A DNA stretch of 64,000 nt from Parasponia andersonii. Its lineage: Eukaryota; Streptophyta; Magnoliopsida; Rosales; Cannabaceae. The translations under genes and the position numbers were made by a program. The notes below the pieces were generated by a model. That model saw nothing but the letters and a program-made list of their open reading frames with translations, had not been told where the DNA came from and ran no database searches. Positions 20,860 through 30,190 of the stretch are shown here, one piece after another (position 1 is the first letter of the stretch; each line of letters opens with the position of its first letter). The DNA lies in contig JXTB01000001.1 in NCBI GenBank assembly GCA_002914805.1, forward strand, positions 2,998,119 through 3,062,118, written 5' to 3'.

Positions 20860-22289
20860 AGGCCGATACTCGATGTCGTATATCCCCAGTTCGATGGCCC
20901 ACTTGGTTAGTCATCCCGATAAGTCCAGTTTGGCCAAGATTTGCCAGATGGGGAAATCCATATATACTATAACTGAGTGTGCCTCGAAGTATTGCCTAAG
21001 TCTTTTCTTAGCGTTGACCAAAGCTATGACCAGTTTCTCTGCCATACTATATCGTATCTCGGCATCCAGGAGCATGCAGCTTGCATAAAACACCAGCTTC
21101 TGCTTGGTGTCTTCCTCGATGAATAGTATGGCACTGATCGCTACTTTGGACACTACTAAATACGCGTATAGGCGTTGCCCCTCTGCTGAGGAAGCCAGGA
21201 TAGGCGGATAACTTAAGTACAGCTTGAGCTCTGCCAGTGCCTTGTCCTGCTCCTCACCCTAGATGATAGTGGAGCTTCTCTTTATGCACTGGAAGAAAGG
21301 TTTACATCGGTCGGACATCTTGGAGATAAATCGATTGAGAGCGGCTATCTTCCCAATTAGGCGCTGGACCTCCCGAATGGTTGAGGGTCTTTGCACATCT
21401 GCAATTGAAGACAACTGGGTTGGGCTATCCTCAATGCCCTTCTGCTCACAATGTTCCACAGGAACTGGCCGGAGGACAACCCGAACGCGTATTGCTTGGG
21501 GTTCAAACGCATCCGATATCGCCTCAGAATCTGGAAACATTCGTCTATATGTCTCAGATGGCCCGAAGTTTCTTTACTCTTCACGACCATGTCGACGATG
21601 TAGACTTCCATAGTCTTCCCTAGCAGCTCGGCGAACATTTTGTTCATGAGCCTCTGGTAGGTCGCCCCCGCGTTCTTCAAGCCAAAAGACATGCGTCGGT
21701 GACAGTACAGACCTCGCTCCGTAATGAATACCGTGTACATCTTGTCCTCCTCATTCAGAGGGATCTGGTTGTATCCAGAGTAGGTATCTAGGAAGCTCAT
21801 CCTGCCGAATCCAGCCATCGCATCGACCATTTGGTCGATCCTTCAGGCAGGCCTTGTTTAGGTTGGTGAAGTCTATACAAGTACGGTCATCGCCGTTTTT
21901 CTTCTTCACTACCATCAGGTTGGAGACCCAGCACGGATATATGCATTCCATGATCAGGCCGTTCTCCAGTAGCATCTCTACCTCCTTGTTGATCGCCTTG
22001 TTTTTCTCCGCTCGAACCTTCGGGGCCTCTACCTAACTGGAGGGAAATTTGGGTCTGTATTTAACCAGTGGCAGGCATGTGCGGGGTCTATCCCGGGCAT
22101 GTCGTCGTGGGACCATGCGAAGACATCTCTATTCTGCATACGGAACCCCAACAGCTCGATCTTTTCTTCCTCGGGTAGCAAGGCCTCTATTAAGACTACC
22201 TTCGTCAGTTCTGCTTCTTTCAAAGGGACCACCACCAACTCCTCAATCATGGAGTCTGGCCCGTCAAACTCCTCTTCGATCCGCTTCAT
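20860..22289 (-). pseudogene. Reverse transcriptase and first RNase H, minus-strand Tat element
   Basis: Copies RNA to DNA in intact elements. Visible blocks: NRDVFAWSHDDMPGIDP (about 22130), GLIMECIYPCWVSNLMVVKK (about 21960-21900), CIDFTNLNKAC, SFLDTYSGYNQIPLNEEDK, LYCHRRMSFGLKNAGATYQR. The catalytic YVDD box reads VYIVDMVVKS (about 21600-21570), so the first catalytic Asp is changed and the enzyme would be inactive. RNase H follows (LVFYASCMLLDAEIRYSMAE, about 21100-21040). Frameshifts are seen near 21840 and 21440, with stops near 22030 and 20910. Confidence 0.87.
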
Positions 22290-22316
22290 ATATGCTGGCA
22301 GGCGGTCCTTTGATTG

Positions 22317-22760
22317 CTATCTGTCCCCTGTCGAGGCGCTCGAGCTCGCGTCGACTCCCCTTAGGGCAGTTGAAAAATATTTCCTCATAGAGGCTTGGTC
22401 TCCTTTGATGTCCATCGTATAAGTACCATCCTTTGATAGAAATCTTAAGATTTGGTTGAGGGTGGAGGTGACCCTATGCATGGTGTGGATCCACCCTCTC
22501 CCCATGATAACGTTGAAGAAGGACTGGCAGTCGATGACGACGAAGTCCACGTCCAAGCACCTATCTGCCGCGCAGACCTTCAGGGTCACAACGCCCAAGG
22601 GGCTGACCTTAGTACTGTTGAAGGCAAATAATGGCTGACAGATTGGCCTGAGTGCATTTCGATCCAGGCCCATGCTCTTGACTGTGCTGAGGAACATAAG
22701 TCGACGCTACTCCCGCCATCGACCAGGACCCTTCCGACCAACGCGGAGTCGATCTACAGC
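22317..22760 (-). pseudogene. Retroviral-type aspartic protease, minus-strand Tat element
   Basis: The active-site box reads RVLVDGGSSVDL on the minus strand near 22730-22695, where a one-base shift breaks the frame. The body follows (MFLSTVKSMGLDRNALRP.., VDFVVIDCQSFFNVIMGRGW at about 22545-22480). It would process the gag-pol polyprotein. Only the piece after the frameshift is open. Confidence 0.78.
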
Positions 22761-22866
22761 TTAATCACTAAGGGGTCATCATGGGGCAGATGCACCGTAG
22801 ACAAGTCTTGCTGGGTGAAAGCGATAGGGGCGGCTGAGGTGTAGCTTTCTCCCATCACCAGGTGGT

Positions 22867-24525
22867 TCACGGAGTAGCCCTCACCTTCAGGCGCTTCACC
22901 CTTTCTTCGGTCTTTTTTTGACATTTTTTCTTCTCTTCCTGACCCTGGGTCAGCTCTAGTCTGCCTATGATAGTCAGCAATGTCCTCAGAGCCTGCTCTC
23001 CTAACCCGGAGGCCTGGGCCTGCTTGCTTTTTTGAGGCTTAGGAGTGTCTTCCTTTAACTGGCTTCCACCGGTCTTCACGTACTGCTTCAACTTGCCGGC
23101 ATGGATTGCCATCATAACCTGCGCCTAACGGCTACGGCAGTTGATGGTATCATGCTCGTGATCTTTGTGAAATTGGCAGTACCTGTTCCTGTTTTTCATG
23201 TGCTCAGGAATACCGTCCTTAGGTGGGTCTTTGAAAATTTCCCTGTCCCTGTTCTGGAGGTAGATCACATCAATTAGTGTGTTGAGCTCCTATTTCGGTA
23301 GCGGGTCCCTAGACGCCTTCCTCCTATTGCCGTCTTCTTGATTGCTTTGGGTGGGGGCTCCCTATTTCAGAGTTGGTCCTTGGTCTGGCACATGCCTCTT
23401 TATTCCTTGCGAGGCCGGGGTTTACGCCAGTGCTGTTGTTATCACGGTAGAGGCCTTGGGCATTTTCAGGTGGCTTTCTAGCACCCTGAATACCCCTTCT
23501 GACCTTGCCTGGATGCCTGCCATATCGTATGGCAAGTTCAAAAGCAAATGGTCTGATAGTATCGATCCCAGCTGCAGGCCCCTGACAAACGAGCTTGTGG
23601 CTTGGGCCGAGTCGGCATTGTGCACTAGGGACATCACCTCCAGGAAACACGACAAGTATTCTCTCGGAGACTCATTCACAATTTGTTCTAACCGGTCAAG
23701 GTCTTGCATGGTTTTCTGCTGCCTCCGGGTACTCGCGTATTGCTTTAAGAAAAGTTTGCAGAAATCTTCGAACCTATTTATGGACTTCTTTGAGAGTTGT
23801 CTGAACCATAATAGGGTCAGCCCCACCAGGGTTGTGGAGAAGACTCTGTAGATCACAGCCTCGTCCCTGGTCTCTAAGGTCATCTTCTGCTGAAAATGGT
23901 ATATGTGATCGAGGGGGTCAGTCTTTCCCTCAAATAGTCTGAAGGTTAGAGTTATGAAGTCTTTCGGCTTGGGCTCCAGCTGGATTCAGTTGGCGAAGGC
24001 CGTCCGGTTGATCCCTCACACGGTTTACTCTGTCAGATCATCGGGGGTCTGGCTGTGATTTGCCCCGAGCCTCTTACTCAGGTCCGCCATCATTTCTTAT
24101 TTCCAGTTAAGAAGCACACCTTCTGGGCTTTCTTAGTGTCTTTGGTCCACCGCCGCTCCAGCTCGGAAAGGCCTTGTCTGGCTTTGTCGCTCCCCCTACA
24201 TCCGCGATCTGGATGGGGCGGGAACTTTCCTCGACGGTTGGCCCCCAGACTCTTGTTGGACCTCTTCGTCAAAGTCTTCCCTTCGCCCGCTCCTAGTTTC
24301 GCTTGCTAGCAGCCCTTCGAGGCGAGCATTATCTCTGTTTACTTCCACGACTTCATCTTTTAAACCCAGGACGGCCTCGTGGGCTATCTCTGCCTTCCGA
24401 TTTGCTTCTGTCAGGGCAGCAAGCATTTGGTCTAGCTTTTGTTTCAGACCCAGTCGTGCTTCCTGGGAGCTCCCTTTGGCGTTAGGATGTGTGCTCCTGG
24501 TTGTCATTCTTGAGGGTATCATCAT
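22867..24525 (-). pseudogene. gag of the minus-strand Tat element
   Basis: Starts at ATG 24525 (MMIPSRMTTRSTHPNAKG) with a predicted N-terminal coiled coil (LKQKLDQMLAALTEANRKAE.., about 24445-24330). The retrotransposon gag core is at 23883-23422, with LLWFRQLSKKSINRFEDFCK, ESPREYLSCFLEV and DLPYDMAGIQARSEG-like phrases. A lysine-rich stretch (23115-22867) follows. A CxxC-type zinc knuckle could not be made out with confidence. At least three frameshifts or stops are present. About 65 bp upstream of the ATG the sequence becomes unrelated, so leader, primer site and 5' LTR are missing. Confidence 0.8.
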
Positions 24526-24590
24526 CCGACATTGTATGGCCTTTTGTTCGGGGAGAGCGCGATCGTGAGACTCCTACTCTTTCTCTCCTA

Positions 24591-25116
24591 CTCTTTGCTT
24601 AACTTATAGAGAAAATGACGAGGAAGAAATTTTGTGTGAAAAGCAAGAAAATAATATGGTCTATTTGTTTCAAAGGATAGATTTAATTTAAAGTGAAGGA
24701 AATTGGAATTAAAAAAAATTATCAATTCTCGAATTCATAAAATATAGGGAAAAAAAAAAAGAAAAACACATATACTACGATAAATAAAAAGATTTACCTA
24801 TATAAGATCTTGTGTGTATGTGTACAACTCTATATTAATATATGGGCCCGGCTACAATGCTCCATCCCAAAAAGGAGGTATCAGTGCCGCAAGTAAAAAT
24901 GATATACGCTCCAAAAAAAAACGTTATTTATCCGAGTAAAATATTACATATGGGTTAAAAAGCAAATTTTGGGAAGCGGAAACATTTTTCGTGAAAACTG
25001 AGAAATGTAACGATTTCTGCTTATTCATAACTGGGCACCACTGCCTAAATTTGCACTTATGAGATCTTATACGGAGAGCTGTATATCAATGTAGGTGTAC
25101 GTGTTCTTTTACTTAC
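24591..25116 (-). other. Remnant of terpene synthase intron 2
   Basis: AT-rich DNA starting (minus strand) with the exon 2 donor GTAAGT at 25116-25111. No coding similarity to TPS exon 3 is seen here on either strand, although the start of exon 3 would be expected before the retrotransposon. The missing exon 3 start and the missing 5' LTR can both be explained by one deletion with an end at about 24590. Confidence 0.6.
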
Positions 25117-25264
25117 CAGATGGAACATTATAACCTTGTTGTCTAAGCAATCGAAAGCGAAGAGCAACAATGTAGAGGTCATCATCATCATATTTTTTGT
25201 CATCGTAGTTGTGAAGATTGTTATGCAATTGCTGCAAAACTACTTCAATCTCTTTTTGAAAATA
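25117..25264 (-). pseudogene. Terpene synthase exon 2, 3' part
   Basis: Minus strand reads [20 protein letters not shown], a DDKKYDDDD stretch, then [20 protein letters not shown] and the donor G|GTAAGT. This is the conserved N-terminal TPS helix region (F.KEI...L..I.....DDLY..AL.FRLLRQ.GY.V). It joins in frame to 36054-35908 once the Tat insertion and one copy of the GTAAG duplication are removed. Confidence 0.93.
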
Positions 25265-25269
25265 GTAAG
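25265..25269. other. Left TSD of Tat copy 2
   Basis: GTAAG, matching 35908-35912 exactly; it marks the 5-bp staggered cut in TPS exon 2. Confidence 0.95.
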
Positions 25270-25913
25270 TGTTGTGCGGTCTAAAATCCTAAGGTCGCAT
25301 AAGGGTTAAGTTCGACCTCCTCCGTATTGGATATGTGCAACCTCTTCCACAGGTTATATGCGACCTCCTTTGTATAGTTGTGTGACCTCTTTTTGCATAA
25401 ATTATGTGCGATCTTCTCTGTATAGGCTGTGGACGACCTCTTCCGAAAGAAAAGGGAAACAAGTATATGCTATGTCAAACAAGAAACCTACAAGGAAAGG
25501 GAAACAGAAGTCTCCTATTTATAATCAACCAGTTACCCGTTTTGAGTGGTTATCCAATTATGTTGTTACTTAATTTATGTTACCCGATTGTATAGTTACC
25601 CATGTACACAATTAGGATCATAGGGATATAGGGTTACCTTTACCTATATAAAGGGGACTGAATGTTCCGAAGAGGGAGTTTCAGTATTCTAATTGCTTTT
25701 CAGTTTTCCAATTTCCAGACGAGATATTATAACTTTGAGCGCTTGTAATTCTCCATAAAAATAGTGAAAAACAGTGGACGTAGGCTCATCTTTTCGGGGC
25801 TGAACCACTATAAAATCCTCTCTCTTTATTTGCTTTGATTATTAACTCAATTCGCACAAGCCACATCTTTTTAATTTTTTCTAAATTTATTGTTGACAAA
25901 ACCTCCATCAACA
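25270..25913 (+). repeat. 5' LTR of Tat copy 2
   Basis: 644 bp, TG..CA ends. U3 has about six imperfect 30-bp repeats with the core GTGCGACCTC(C/T)TC (about 25310-25445), possible enhancer units. TATA box TATATAAAG at 25645-25653 is followed by GGGGACTG. It carries the sense promoter of the element; activity is not shown by sequence. Confidence 0.95.
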
Positions 25914-25915
25914 AT

Positions 25916-25931
25916 TGGCGCTAGAAGGAGG
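25916..25931 (+). other. Primer-binding site of Tat copy 2
   Basis: TGGCGCTAGAAGGAGG, two bases after the LTR end. It starts with the TGG complementary to a tRNA CCA end. It is neither the tRNA-iMet site (TGGTATCAGAGC) nor the tRNA-Asp-type site (TGGCGCCGTTGCC). I cannot name the tRNA with confidence. Confidence 0.7.
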
Positions 25932-25950
25932 GCTATTCTGGTAGAAAAAT

Positions 25951-27714
25951 TTGTCAAATTCCACTTTTTCAATAATAGCAAACACTAGAAACACTACCAG
26001 AGTCCCCGGAACTAGCCAAAACCAACCTCAAAGTATTGCTGCTACACAGGCAGCCCCTGCTCCGGATCACCCTACTATGACTGTAACAGAAAACCTTTCC
26101 CAGAGACAGGATCGTATGGAGGAGACGCTGGTGAACCTTCAACAAGTCACTAACCAGATCAATGACACCCTGCAACGACTTGCTGAAGGGCAGATGGTGA
26201 CCCCACCACAACACGAACGTCCCAAAGAACGTCCTGCTCAATTACCTGAGAAAGAAATACAGATCCTAGAGATGAGAAGATGCGGCCAGCCAAGAACTCA
26301 GCAGGAGCGTCATGAAGATCGCATCTCCAAAGGGAAAGGCAAGGTCGCAAACTTGCCTCCAGAATCTGGTACGGAGAGTTCAAGTACGAACCGTGATCAT
26401 GTACAACCTTCTCGTAAATCCACTAATAGTCAAGATCGCTTGAGCGGCGAACAAAGACGACCCATCGAGAAGCGTCTTCGAAAGAATCAGCAGAGAGTCG
26501 AGACAAGATCCTGCGGACCTAAGACAGTATTTGGAGCGACAACGTAGTCATGATCGATCTGTATCGCATCACAACGACCAAAGTCGGTCTCGTCGCACTA
26601 TGTCACTGGATTCCTCTCACAGGTCGCAGAAGACTCTACCTGACCAACCCGCCTTGAAACAGGATAACGAACGAAGGTCGCTTTTACCGCCAGCAAGGGA
26701 TGATGCTTTCCCTCTGAACGTCGATGTTCACAATTTAATGATCACATTAGTTGCACTTGCTGGCTAGGACGATGAGCTCGCTGATGGGTATCGTCAGTCG
26801 CCATTCAGCGAGGAGGTTCGAGCTGCAGCCTTTCCCACTGGATTCAGACTTCCCACCATTAACACTTTTGATGGGAAAACTGATCCATAGGACCATATAG
26901 ATCACTTCAGTGACTTGATGGAACTTTATCAGGTTAGTGATCATGCATGCTGCAGATGTTTCACTGTAACACTCTCGGAAGCAGCAAAGAAGTGGTTCCG
27001 AGGACTTAAATCCGGTTCAATTTCGTCCTGGCAATAATTACAGACGGCGTTCTTAAGACAGTTTCAAGCCGCAAAGAATTTCACTATTCTGCTCGTTAGT
27101 TTGTCCGCAATCCGGCAAGGTCCAGAGGAGACTCTACGGTCTTATCTCAAACGATTCACTTCAGAGCTAGCGAAGGTCAACAACCCACCTGAAGGAGGAG
27201 TTCTTACTCTTATGATGGCTGGGGTGCGACTAGAAACAAAACTCTGGGAGGAATTACTTGAGCGAGAGTGTAGAATTCTCGAAGACTTCTACCGAAGAGT
27301 TGGTCGGTATCTGAGTTTAGAATCTTCGTGCGAGAATCTTCAAAAGACTAAAAAAGGAGGAAGGACAGATACGGCTAAAGATGCGGTCATTACCAACAAC
27401 AGCGGTAATAAGAAAAACAAGAGGAATAATGAACAGACAAATGAGAATCAGCCTAGACCCAAAAGGCAGGAAATTTCAAAAGCTTCCATGAGGTTTAACA
27501 ATCACACTGAATTGAACGCGCTCATAGATCATATCTATGCGGTCACAAACCAGAAGGAGCGATTCCGACAACCAGAACCAATGAAGCTGGACAGGACGAA
27601 GTGCGACCCCAACAAGTTTTGCCGATATCACAATGATATTGGGCATGATACTAATAATTACTTTACCCTGAAAGATGAAATTGAAAGGCTGATTAGAGAG
27701 GGACGATTGCGGTA
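25951..27714 (+). pseudogene. gag of Tat copy 2
   Basis: ATG 25951 begins MSNSTFSIIANTRNTTRVPG, followed by a Gln/Glu-rich region with a short coiled coil (ERMEETLVNLQQVTNQINDTLQ-like, about 26115-26170) and an Arg/Ser-rich basic stretch. A frameshift near 26530 moves the frame. The gag core is at 26850-27330 (FDGKTDP, WFRGLKSGSISSWQ, QGPEETLRSYLKRFTSEL). Stops at about 26765, 26888 and 27036 each look like a single-base change of a sense codon. A CRYHNDIGHDTNNY phrase (about 27620-27660) is the zinc-knuckle-like region seen in Tat gags. Not translatable as one protein. Confidence 0.85.
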
Positions 27715-27880
27715 GTACACCAGGCAGAGCGACGAAAGGCGAGAAGAAGACCAACAGTGACCTCCAGAAATTCAGCGTGAGGTGCGAACTATTTTTGGAG
27801 GACTGCATGTTGGAGGAGATTCCAAGCGAGCACAGGATAGATATGCGCGAGAAGCTTGACAGCAGCCATTAACCAACGTC

Positions 27881-28906
27881 ATGCATCTTGATCAGCGACC
27901 ACGCAAGCTTCAACGAGTACCGAAAATGGATATTACCTTCACAGAGCAAGATGCAAGGGAAGTCCATTATCCGCATAATGACGCGCTGGTCATAAAAATT
28001 AACTGTGGAAGTACACAGTTGTGGCGAGTATTGGTCGATAACGGGAGTGCTGTGGACATCCTATACTTCGATGCCTTCAAAAAGATGGGGTTGAATGAGA
28101 GTGACCTGAAGCCTGCCGCCACTCCACTCTATGGTTTCACTGGTGATAGCCTGATGCCTATGGGCATGATTGAACTGATGGTCAGCGTTGGGACCTTTCC
28201 AAGGGTTTCATCGATAATGACCCAGTTTTTGGTGGTAGATTGCCCATCTGCCTTCAATGCTGTGCTAGGAAGACCGACATTAAGGAAACTTCGAGCTGTC
28301 ACCTCGATCTACCATCTAACAATGAAGTTCCCGACCCAACATGGGGTAGGCGAGGTGCGAGGAAATCAATATGATGCGAGGACATGTTATAACAACTCGC
28401 TAAAACTTGCAGCAAAGGATATGACATCTCGCGCAATGATGGTCCACCTGTCGGATAAAGCGTCAGTCGTGGCAGCGAGCAAAGCATCAGTCGTTGCAGT
28501 GGACCAAACGTCAGTCGAGGCAGCGAGCGAAGCTCCAGTCGGATCGTCAGATAAAGCGTCAGTCGAACCATCAGATAAATCGTCAATCGAAATGACTAGT
28601 GAGGACTTCGATCCTCGAGAAATTGACGATGAGGTTAGAACTGGACCCGTTGAAGACCTGGAAGATTTATCATTCGATCTTACTTCCAAGACTTTTAAGA
28701 TTGGAGCGGAGGTTCAAGGACCTATGCGAGCTTTATTGATCGCTTTTTTGAAGTCTAATTTGGACGTCTTCGCATGGCAACATTCGGATATGGTAGAGAT
28801 TAATTCAAGGATCATATCCCACCGTCTTAACATAAATCCGTCAAAAAAGCCTGTACGACAAAAAAGAAGGGCCATGAATCTGGAACGCTACGTTGCATTA
28901 AAATAA
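27881..28906 (+). pseudogene. Aspartic protease and start of reverse transcriptase, Tat copy 2
   Basis: 341-codon open frame. Active site RVLVDNGSAVDIL near 28026-28064, flap region and VVDCPSAFNAVLGRPTLRKL (about 28233-28290) are typical of plant Ty3/gypsy proteases. A repeat-built linker (28447-28592) and an acidic stretch follow, then the beginning of the reverse transcriptase (FAWQHSDMVEINSRIISHRL near 28768-28827). The frame ends at a TAA (28904-28906) where polymerase sequence continues (EVEKLFEIGFIRES), so the stop is probably a mutated sense codon. The upstream frame from gag is broken. Confidence 0.87.
28447..28592 (+). repeat. In-frame 24-30-bp repeats between protease and polymerase
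   Basis: Repeated words of the type GATAAAGCGTCAGTCG encode D/S-K-A-S-V-(E/V) blocks, about six copies (SDKASVVA, SKASVVAV, DQTSVEA, SEAPVGS, SDKASVEP, SDKSSIE). The frame is kept throughout. Confidence 0.75.
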
Positions 28907-29540
28907 GAGGTGGAGAAGTTGTTCGAAATTGGGTTCATAAGAGAGTCTTTTTACCCTGACTGGCTTGCAAATCCGGTCTTGGTGAAAAACTTAATGGGAA
29001 GTGGAGGACCTGTATTGATTTCACCGATCTCAACAAAGCATATCCTAAAGACAGCTTCCCTCTTCCGAGAATTGATCAGCTTGTAGATGCGACGTCGGGG
29101 CATGAACTTTTGAGCTTCATGGACGCATATTCAGGATATAAACAAATCCCCATGTACGAGCTGGATGAAGAACACACCTCGTTCATCATTGATCGAGGGT
29201 TATACTGCTATAAAAAGATGCCCTTCAGACTTATCAACGCGGGAGCGACCTACCAACGTCTTGTCAATATGATGTTTGCAAAGCAAATTGGCAAGACAAT
29301 AGAGGTATACGTCGATGATATGCTAGTCAAATTGGAGAAAGCTGAAGATCACATCAGGCACTTTGATGAGATGTTCAAAATCCTCCGGAGATATCAAATG
29401 AAGCTAAATCCCCAGAAGTGTGCATTCGGAGTAGGATCTGGAAAATTTCTGGGTTTTATAGTCAACCAGCGAGGGATCGAAGCAAATCCTCAGAAGATAC
29501 AAGCATTGATTGATATGCAATCTCCTAGTAAACCCAGAGA
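28907..29540 (+). pseudogene. Reverse transcriptase of Tat copy 2, cut by assembly gap
   Basis: Blocks seen: FYPDWLANPVLV-like, CIDFTDLNKAYPKDSFPLPR, SFMDAYSGYKQIPMYELDEE, LYCYKKMPFRLINAGATYQR, and the catalytic box EVYVDDMLVK with both Asp residues (about 29308-29340), then GKFLGFIVNQRGIEANPQK. A frameshift lies near 28985-29000. The sequence stops at N 29541. The thumb/connection region and the polymerase's own RNase H should lie in the gap, which is probably larger than its 253 N. Confidence 0.87.
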
Positions 29541-29793
29541 NNNNNNNNNNNNNNNNNNNNNNNNNNNNNNNNNNNNNNNNNNNNNNNNNNNNNNNNNNNN
29601 NNNNNNNNNNNNNNNNNNNNNNNNNNNNNNNNNNNNNNNNNNNNNNNNNNNNNNNNNNNNNNNNNNNNNNNNNNNNNNNNNNNNNNNNNNNNNNNNNNNN
29701 NNNNNNNNNNNNNNNNNNNNNNNNNNNNNNNNNNNNNNNNNNNNNNNNNNNNNNNNNNNNNNNNNNNNNNNNNNNNNNNNNNNNNNNNNNNNN
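29541..29793. other. Assembly gap (253 N) inside pol
   Basis: Run of N. The family order predicts the end of reverse transcriptase and the first RNase H here, which together normally need more than 253 bp, so the gap length may be a wrong estimate or an arbitrary filler. Confidence 0.95.
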
Positions 29794-29810
29794 CCTCAGA
29801 TACATCAAAG

Positions 29811-30190
29811 TTGTGGAAGCTTTATGTGGACGGGTCATCGAATGAAAATGGAGCAGGTGCGGGCATAGTTTTAATCAGTCCAGAAGGGCACAATATTCAT
29901 TATGCGCTTCGCTTCAAATTCCCAGCATCGAATAATGAGGCTGAATACGAAGCACTGATAGCTGGATTGAAGCTCGCACAGGAAATAAAGGTCGAGATAA
30001 TTGAAGTATATAGCGATTCCCAACTGGTCATCTGTCAGGTTAAGGGTGATTATCAAGCGAGAGGAGAAAGAATGATGGCCTATTTGGAGAAGGTGCAGCA
30101 ATTGTTCTTAACGTTCGACACTTATGACATACAGCTTCTTCCTCGTATTAAAAACACCCGGGCAGATGCACTCGCTAAGCTCGCTTCGAC
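29811..30190 (+). pseudogene. Archaeal-type RNase H of Tat copy 2
   Basis: Frame open from the gap: WKLYVDGSSNENGAGAGIVL (catalytic Asp in YVDGS), SNNEAEYEALIAGLKLAQE (Glu), SDSQLVICQVKGDYQ (Asp) and the final RIKNTRADALAKLAS (the last Asp). All four acidic residues expected for RNase H are present, so this domain on its own is intact. It continues in frame into integrase. It is the extra RNase H that defines the plant Tat lineage. Confidence 0.9.

Larger units (their letters stand above)
12167..24590 (-). mobile_element. Second Tat-family Ty3/gypsy element, minus strand, 5'-truncated
   Basis: Reading the minus strand from right to left: gag (24525-22867), protease (about 22760-22317), reverse transcriptase and first RNase H (22289-20860), a second, archaeal-type RNase H (about 20800-20413), integrase (20242-18930), two tandem repeat arrays, a convergent plus-strand gene (13625-16876, perhaps also 17013-17432), and an LTR at 12167-12955. 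The double RNase H and the antisense gene place it in the Tat lineage. It is a different family from copies 1 and 2. The 5' LTR and primer-binding site are absent; sequence turns to unrelated AT-rich DNA at about 24590. Every coding domain carries stops or frameshifts. Confidence 0.87.

Noticed and set aside
23342..23851. 169-codon plus-strand frame opposite gag of the minus-strand Tat element
   Set aside because: The minus strand has a recognisable gag core there; the plus frame shows no domain.
29404..29868. Frames running through the N gap
   Set aside because: More than half of the residues would be unknown; they exist only because N is treated as open.
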